Source of the DNA: Streptomyces sp. AA1529
GTDB lineage: Bacteria; Actinomycetota; Actinomycetes; Streptomycetales; Streptomycetaceae
Assembly (NCBI RefSeq): GCF_000280905.1
Contig: NZ_ALAP01000041.1
Span: forward strand, 1-64,000
DNA: 64,000 nt
Reading direction: 5' to 3'
A program made the translations under genes and the position numbers. How positions within the stretch are numbered: the first letter of the stretch is position 1; each line of letters opens with the position of its first letter. This document shows positions 59,854-64,000 of the stretch, one piece after another. Under the pieces are notes generated by a model, which ran no database searches, was not told where the DNA came from, and saw only the letters and a program-made list of their open reading frames with translations.

Positions 59854-61376
59854 ATGACCGGCGAGGGGCACGCGTACCGGGCCGAACCGCTCAGTGAGGC
59901 GGCGGCGCTCGCCTATGTGCACGGCATCTGCTTCAAGACCGGACCGCCGCGCCGCGTCGGGGTCGAACTCGAATGGCTCGTCCGCCCGCTGCCGCCCGCT
60001 TCCGGCGGCGACCCCGGGCCCCGCGCACCGCACTCCGCACCGGCCGGGGCGCAGGCCCCGCCCCGGCCCATCGGCCCGGGGCGCCGCAGCCCCCGCACCC
60101 CCACCGGCCCCCGCAGGCCGGGTCCCCCCACCTGCCCCCGCCCGCGTCGGGGGCAACCGCCCTCCGCGCCGCCGCCACCGCGCTGCGCGAGGTGCCGCTC
60201 TCCTCCGCTATCTCCGTCGAGCCCGGCGGACAGCTGGAGTTCAGCTCCCAGCCCGCGCCCTCACTGGCCGCCTGCGTCCGCACGGTCTCGGCGGATCTGA
60301 CCGCCGCCCGTGCCCGGCTGCACCGGCACGGCATCGCGCTGGTGGGCCACGGACTCGACCCCCGCCCGCCGCTCCGGCTGCTGGAGGACCGGCGGTACCG
60401 TGCCATGGAGGCGTACTTCGACCGCACCGGCCCCGCCGGTCGGGCGATGATGTGCTCCACCGCGTCCGTGCAGGTCTGCCTGGACGCCGGTACGGCCGAG
60501 CCGGGACCGTTCGGGATGGGCCGCCGCTGGCTGCTCGCACATTTGCTGGGTGCCGTGCTCACCGCGGCGTTCGCCAACTCCCCGGCCACCGAGGGGCCCT
60601 GGGCCGGGTGGTGCTCCGCGCGGCAGGGTGTCTGGGCCGCGCTCGACGGATACCGCAACCTCGCCCCTCCCGGGGGCGCACACAGCCCCCGGGAGGCCTG
60701 GGCGCGGTACGTGCTGGACGCGCCCCTGCTCTGCGTCCGCTCCGCGCGGGGCCCGTGGACCGTCCCGGCGGACGGGATGACCTTCCGGCAGTGGATCCGG
60801 CGCAGCAGCCGCTCCGGAACCGGACCCGGCGCCCTCCGAGCGCCCCTGCTCGACGATCTCGTCTACCACCTGACCACCCTCTTCCCGCCCGTGCGCCCCC
60901 GGGGCCATCTGGAGCTGCGGATGATCGACGCGCAGCCGGGCCCGGACGGCTGGATCGTCCCGCTCGCGGTGACCACGGCCCTGTTCGACGACGCGGAGGC
61001 GAGCGAGAGCGCCTACCGGGTGGTCAAGCCGCTGGCCGAACTCACCGCCGAGGGGCCGGCGCCCCGCAACGCGCTGTGGGAGCGCGCTGCCAGGGACGGA
61101 CTGGCCGACCCCGAACTGCACGCCGCGGCCCGCGACTGCTTCGCGCTCGCCCGCCTGGCACTGCCCCGACTCGGCGCCGGCCGGCGGGTACGGGCCGCGG
61201 TGGCGGACTTCGAAGCCCGCTACGTCCGCCCCGGCCGCTGCCCCGCCGACGACCGTACGGCCAGCGACGACCGTGTGCGCACCGAGCGTCTTACGGGCAG
61301 CGACGACCGTGCGCGCACCCGCCACCGGCCCGGCACCTCCGAGACCGCCCCCGGCCAGCAGGGAGAACCATGGTGA
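59854..61376 (+). pseudogene. egtA: egtA (glutamate-cysteine ligase of ergothioneine synthesis), apparently frameshifted
   Basis: EgtA joins glutamate to cysteine to make gamma-glutamylcysteine, the sulfur donor for EgtB. The N-terminus (ATG 59854, AYVHGICFKTGPPRRVGVEL, EWLV) reads in one frame. The rest (PLSSAISVEPGGQLEFSSQP, ALVGHGLDPRPPLRLLEDRR, MEAYFDRTGPAGRAMMCSTA, GHLELRMIDAQPGPDGWIVP) reads in another, shifted as if one base were missing. The switch falls in a Pro/Arg/His-rich GC tract near 60000-60110, longer than the linker usual in EgtA. The downstream half is intact to the stop, which overlaps egtB. A sequencing error in the GC run is as likely as a true mutation. The C-terminal 40 residues (repeated SDDR) are also extra. 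Confidence 0.75.
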
Positions 61377-62704
61377 CCGCCCACCAGGGGCGCGCCGAGC
61401 TGCGCGCCCACGTCCACGACGCCCTCACCCGGGCCCGCACCCGCACCCTGGCGCTCTCCGACTGCGTCGAGGACGCCGAACTGACGGCCCAGCACTCGCC
61501 GCTGATGTCCCCGCTGGTGTGGGACATGGCGCACATCGGCAACCAGGAGGAGCAGTGGCTGCTGCGTGCCGTGGGCGGCCAGGCACCGCTGCGGCCCGAG
61601 ATCGACTCGCTCTACGACGCGTTCGAGCACCCGCGCGCCGAGCGCCCCGCGCTGCCGTTGCTGCCGCCGGACGAGGCCCGCTGCTACCTGGCGAAGGTCC
61701 GCGGGCACGCGTTCCGGGTGCTGGAGCGCGCGGAACTGGCGGGGCGCCCGCTGGAGGCGGACGGCTTCGCGTTCGGCATGATCGCCCAGCATGAGCAGCA
61801 GCACGCCGAGACCATGCTCATCACCCATCAGCTCCGGCGCGGCCCGGCCGCGCTGAGCGCACCGCCGCCGCCCGCCCCTCCCGACGGCTCCGGACCGCTC
61901 CGCGGCGAAGTGCTGGTGCCGGCCGGAGCGTTCACCATGGGCACCGACGACGACCCCTGGGCGCTGGACAACGAACGGCCCGCGCACCGGCGGGAGGTCC
62001 CGGCCTTCTGCATCGACACCGTCCCGGTCGGCAACGCCGCCTACCTGCGGTTCGTCGAGGACGGCGGCTACGCCGACCGGCGCTGGTGGTCGGCGGCCGG
62101 CTGGGACCATGTACGGCGCAACGGGCTGCGGGCGCCGCTGTTCTGGAAGCGGGAGCACGGCGGCTGGTGGCGGCGCCGCTTCGGGGTGCGCGAACCCGTG
62201 CCGGAAGCGGAGCCGGTGATGCACGTCAGCTGGTACGAGGCCGACGCCTACGCCCGTTGGGCGGGGCGGCGGCTGCCCACCGAGGCCGAGTGGGAGAAAG
62301 CGGCCCGCCACGACCCCCGCACCGGTGGCGACCTGCGGTTCCCCTGGGGCGAGGCGGAGGCCGGAGCCGACCGCGCGAACCTGGGCCAGCGGCACCTGGG
62401 CCCGGCGCCGGCCGGCGCCTACCCCCGGGGGGCCTCTCCGCTCGGGGTGCGGCAGCTCATGGGCGACGTCTGGGAGTGGACCTCCAGCGACTTCGCCCCC
62501 TACCCGGGTTTCACCGCGTTCCCGTACCGGGAGTACTCGGAGGTCTTCTTCGGTCCCGCCTACAAGGTGCTGCGCGGCGGGTGCTTCGGCACCGACCCGG
62601 TGGTGGCGCGCGCGACCTTCCGCAACTGGGACCATCCGGTGCGCCGGCAGATCTTCGCCGGGTTCCGCACCGCCCGCACCCCGGCCCCGGAGGAGACGGC
62701 GTGA
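61370..62704 (+). CDS. egtB: EgtB: iron-dependent hercynine sulfoxide synthase
   Basis: A 444-residue non-haem iron sulfoxide synthase that joins gamma-glutamylcysteine (or cysteine) to hercynine using oxygen. The N-terminal DinB-like four-helix domain holds the iron ligands: His in DMAHIGNQEEQW (about residue 55) and two His in QHEQQHAETM (about 141-146). The C-terminal FGE-sulfatase domain has VPAGAFTMGTDDDPWALDNE, HVSWYEADAYARWAGRRLPT, EAEWEKAARHDPRTGG and FRNWDHPVRRQIFAGFR. The ATG at 61370 follows GGGAGA; the adjacent GTG at 61373 is also possible and would give the usual GTGA overlap with egtA. Confidence 0.93.
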   Translation: MVTAHQGRAELRAHVHDALTRARTRTLALSDCVEDAELTAQHSPLMSPLVWDMAHIGNQEEQWLLRAVGGQAPLRPEIDSLYDAFEHPRAERPALPLLPPDEARCYLAKVRGHAFRVLERAELAGRPLEADGFAFGMIAQHEQQHAETMLITHQLRRGPAALSAPPPPAPPDGSGPLRGEVLVPAGAFTMGTDDDPWALDNERPAHRREVPAFCIDTVPVGNAAYLRFVEDGGYADRRWWSAAGWDHVRRNGLRAPLFWKREHGGWWRRRFGVREPVPEAEPVMHVSWYEADAYARWAGRRLPTEAEWEKAARHDPRTGGDLRFPWGEAEAGADRANLGQRHLGPAPAGAYPRGASPLGVRQLMGDVWEWTSSDFAPYPGFTAFPYREYSEVFFGPAYKVLRGGCFGTDPVVARATFRNWDHPVRRQIFAGFRTARTPAPEETA

Positions 62705-62744
62705 GCGCCGCAGGCCGGCCGGGCCACCCCTCGGAGCACCGCTG

Positions 62745-63500
62745 ATGTGCCGGCACTTGGCCCACCTGGGCCCCGCCCGCACGGTGGGTGAGCTGCTGCT
62801 GGCGCCGCCCCACTCGCTGCACCGCCAGTCGTGGGCACCGCGCCGCCAGGAGCACGGCACGGTCAACGCCGACGGCTTCGGCGTGGGCTGGTACGCCGAC
62901 GGCGACCCGGTGCCGGCCCGCTACCGCAGATCCGGGCCGATCTGGGCGGACGGCTTCTTCCCCGACCTGTGCCGGGTCGTGCGCACCCGCGCGCTGCTCG
63001 CCGCGGTACGCGACGCGACCAGTGGCTGCTCAGCGGGCGAGGCGGCCGCGGCACCCTACGCCGCCGGGCCGTGGCTCTTCAGCCACAACGGCGCGCTGAC
63101 CGGCTGGCCCGGCTCCCTGGCGCCGCTGGCGGCCGGGCTGCCACCGGAGGAACTGCTGGGCCTGGAGGCCCGCTGCGACTCGGCGCTGGCCTGGGCGCTG
63201 GTGGGGCACCGGCTGCGGGCGGGCACGGCACCCGGCGCCGCGCTGGCCGCCACCGCGGTCGAACTCGCCGGCGCCGCGCCCGGCTCGCGGCTCAACTTCC
63301 TGCTGACCGACGGCCGCACCCTGGCCGCCACCGCCTCCGGCGACACCCTCTGGTACCTGCTGGACCCCGGTACGTCCCTCACCGTCGCCTCCGAACCGCA
63401 CGACGCGGATCCGGGGTGGCGGGCGGTTCCCGACACCCATCTGCTCACCGGCGACCCGGGCGGCATCGAGCTGACCGCCCTGAAGGAGTTCCGCACGTGA
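62745..63500 (+). CDS. egtC: EgtC: gamma-glutamyl hercynylcysteine sulfoxide hydrolase
   Basis: A 251-residue class II glutamine-amidotransferase-like (Ntn) hydrolase that removes glutamate from the EgtB product. Cys2 of MCRHLAHLGPARTVGELLLA is the catalytic nucleophile after Met removal. NADGFGVGWYADGDPVPARY and WLFSHNGALTGWPGSL are the family motifs. The start is fixed by the need for Cys2, with GGAG upstream. It lies 40 bp after egtB and overlaps egtD by 4 bases. Confidence 0.93.
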   Translation: MCRHLAHLGPARTVGELLLAPPHSLHRQSWAPRRQEHGTVNADGFGVGWYADGDPVPARYRRSGPIWADGFFPDLCRVVRTRALLAAVRDATSGCSAGEAAAAPYAAGPWLFSHNGALTGWPGSLAPLAAGLPPEELLGLEARCDSALAWALVGHRLRAGTAPGAALAATAVELAGAAPGSRLNFLLTDGRTLAATASGDTLWYLLDPGTSLTVASEPHDADPGWRAVPDTHLLTGDPGGIELTALKEFRT

Positions 63501-64000
63501 CCCCGTCCCGGTTCACCCTCACCCGTACCCTGCCCGCGAACGCGACCGCGGCCGCGCTGGCGGCGGACGTCACCCGGGGGCTGGCCCGCACCCCGAAGAG
63601 CCTGCCGCCCAAGTGGTTCTACGACGCCCGGGGCAGCGAGCTCTTCGAGCAGATCACCAAGCTGTCCGCCTACTACCCCACCCGCGCCGAGGCCGAGATC
63701 CTGCGGGACGCGGCACCGCGGATCGCCCGGCTCACCGGGGCCCGCACACTGGTCGAACTCGGCTCCGGCTCCTCGTACAAGACCCGGCTGCTGCTGACCG
63801 CGCTCGGCGCCCCGCTGACCTACGTGCCCGTCGACGTCAGCGAGTCCGCGCTGGCCGAGGCCGGACACGCGCTGCTCGCCGACCACCCCGGGGTGACCGT
63901 GCACGCGTTGGTCGCGGACTTCCAGCAGGAGCTGCCGCTGCCCGAGTGCCCGGAGCCGAAGGTCGTGGCCTTCCTCGGCGGCACGGTCGGCAATCTGCTG
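63497..64000 (+). CDS. egtD: EgtD: L-histidine N-alpha-methyltransferase (truncated by the window end)
   Basis: 168 codons are present and the gene runs off the window. The GTG start overlaps the egtC stop (GTGA). The translated start MTPSRFTLTRTLPANATAAA leads into SLPPKWFYDARGSELFEQIT, TKLSAYYPTRAEAEILRDAA and the SAM loop ELGSGSSYKTRLLLTAL, then VPVDVSESALAEAG and VVAFLGGTVGNLL. These are hallmark EgtD motifs. EgtD trimethylates histidine to hercynine, the first committed step of ergothioneine synthesis. It completes the egtABCD order. Confidence 0.92.
   Translation, partial: MTPSRFTLTRTLPANATAAALAADVTRGLARTPKSLPPKWFYDARGSELFEQITKLSAYYPTRAEAEILRDAAPRIARLTGARTLVELGSGSSYKTRLLLTALGAPLTYVPVDVSESALAEAGHALLADHPGVTVHALVADFQQELPLPECPEPKVVAFLGGTVGNLL

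Overview
The window is very GC-rich, with dense overlapping genes, GTG starts, Tat and lipoprotein signals, WhiJ-type XRE/DUF397 pairs, four DUF574 methyltransferases and a DUF6227 gene. This combination points to a Streptomyces chromosome or a very close relative, probably an accessory-rich part outside the conserved core.

Layout. 1-5 kb: the end of a Pro/Ala/Arg-rich protein, a heptamer tandem repeat, a Tat-exported LacZ-type beta-galactosidase and an alpha/beta hydrolase. 5-10.5 kb: a divergent MFS/LysR pair with a palindrome between them, then a DUF574 methyltransferase translationally coupled to a PAS-GGDEF-EAL cyclic-di-GMP enzyme. 10.7-16 kb: a five-gene NikABCDE-type ABC importer, each gene overlapping the next by 4 bases, behind a palindrome matching the Nur (nickel regulator) box. 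16-26.5 kb: an Rpf-LysM-M23 wall hydrolase, DUF6227, an FAD/Rieske oxidoreductase, an acyl-CoA dehydrogenase with a TetR-like operator, two tandem DUF574 genes sharing a near-identical tract, an XRE/DUF397/HATPase set and a fourth DUF574 gene.

26.6-42.6 kb: a compact seven-gene nonribosomal peptide operon on the minus strand (MFS exporter, two large NRPSs, type II thioesterase, SDR, stand-alone A-T NRPS, ATP-grasp ligase). From the visible specificity residues I read the A domains as Val, Ser and Thr. The last module (C-T-TE) has no A domain, so the stand-alone Thr A-T protein probably supplies its amino acid in trans. The terminal TE-like domain has Cys where Ser is usual (GHCGG), and the internal C domain has Asn in place of the second His of HHxxxDG. 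This is the best candidate here for an undescribed system.

42.6-59 kb: a long gap with a likely promoter for the NRPS operon, a second XRE/DUF397 pair, a HelD-like helicase, two TetR regulators with palindromic operators, a universal stress protein, an NCS1 permease, an aldo/keto reductase, a HIT protein, two divergent ATP-dependent DNA ligases, a membrane protein with a C-terminal carboxypeptidase-like domain, and a thioredoxin. 59.8-64 kb: the ergothioneine operon egtABCD. egtA appears frameshifted inside a Pro-rich insertion, and egtD runs off the end.

All functions come from reading motifs by eye. No database search was run.
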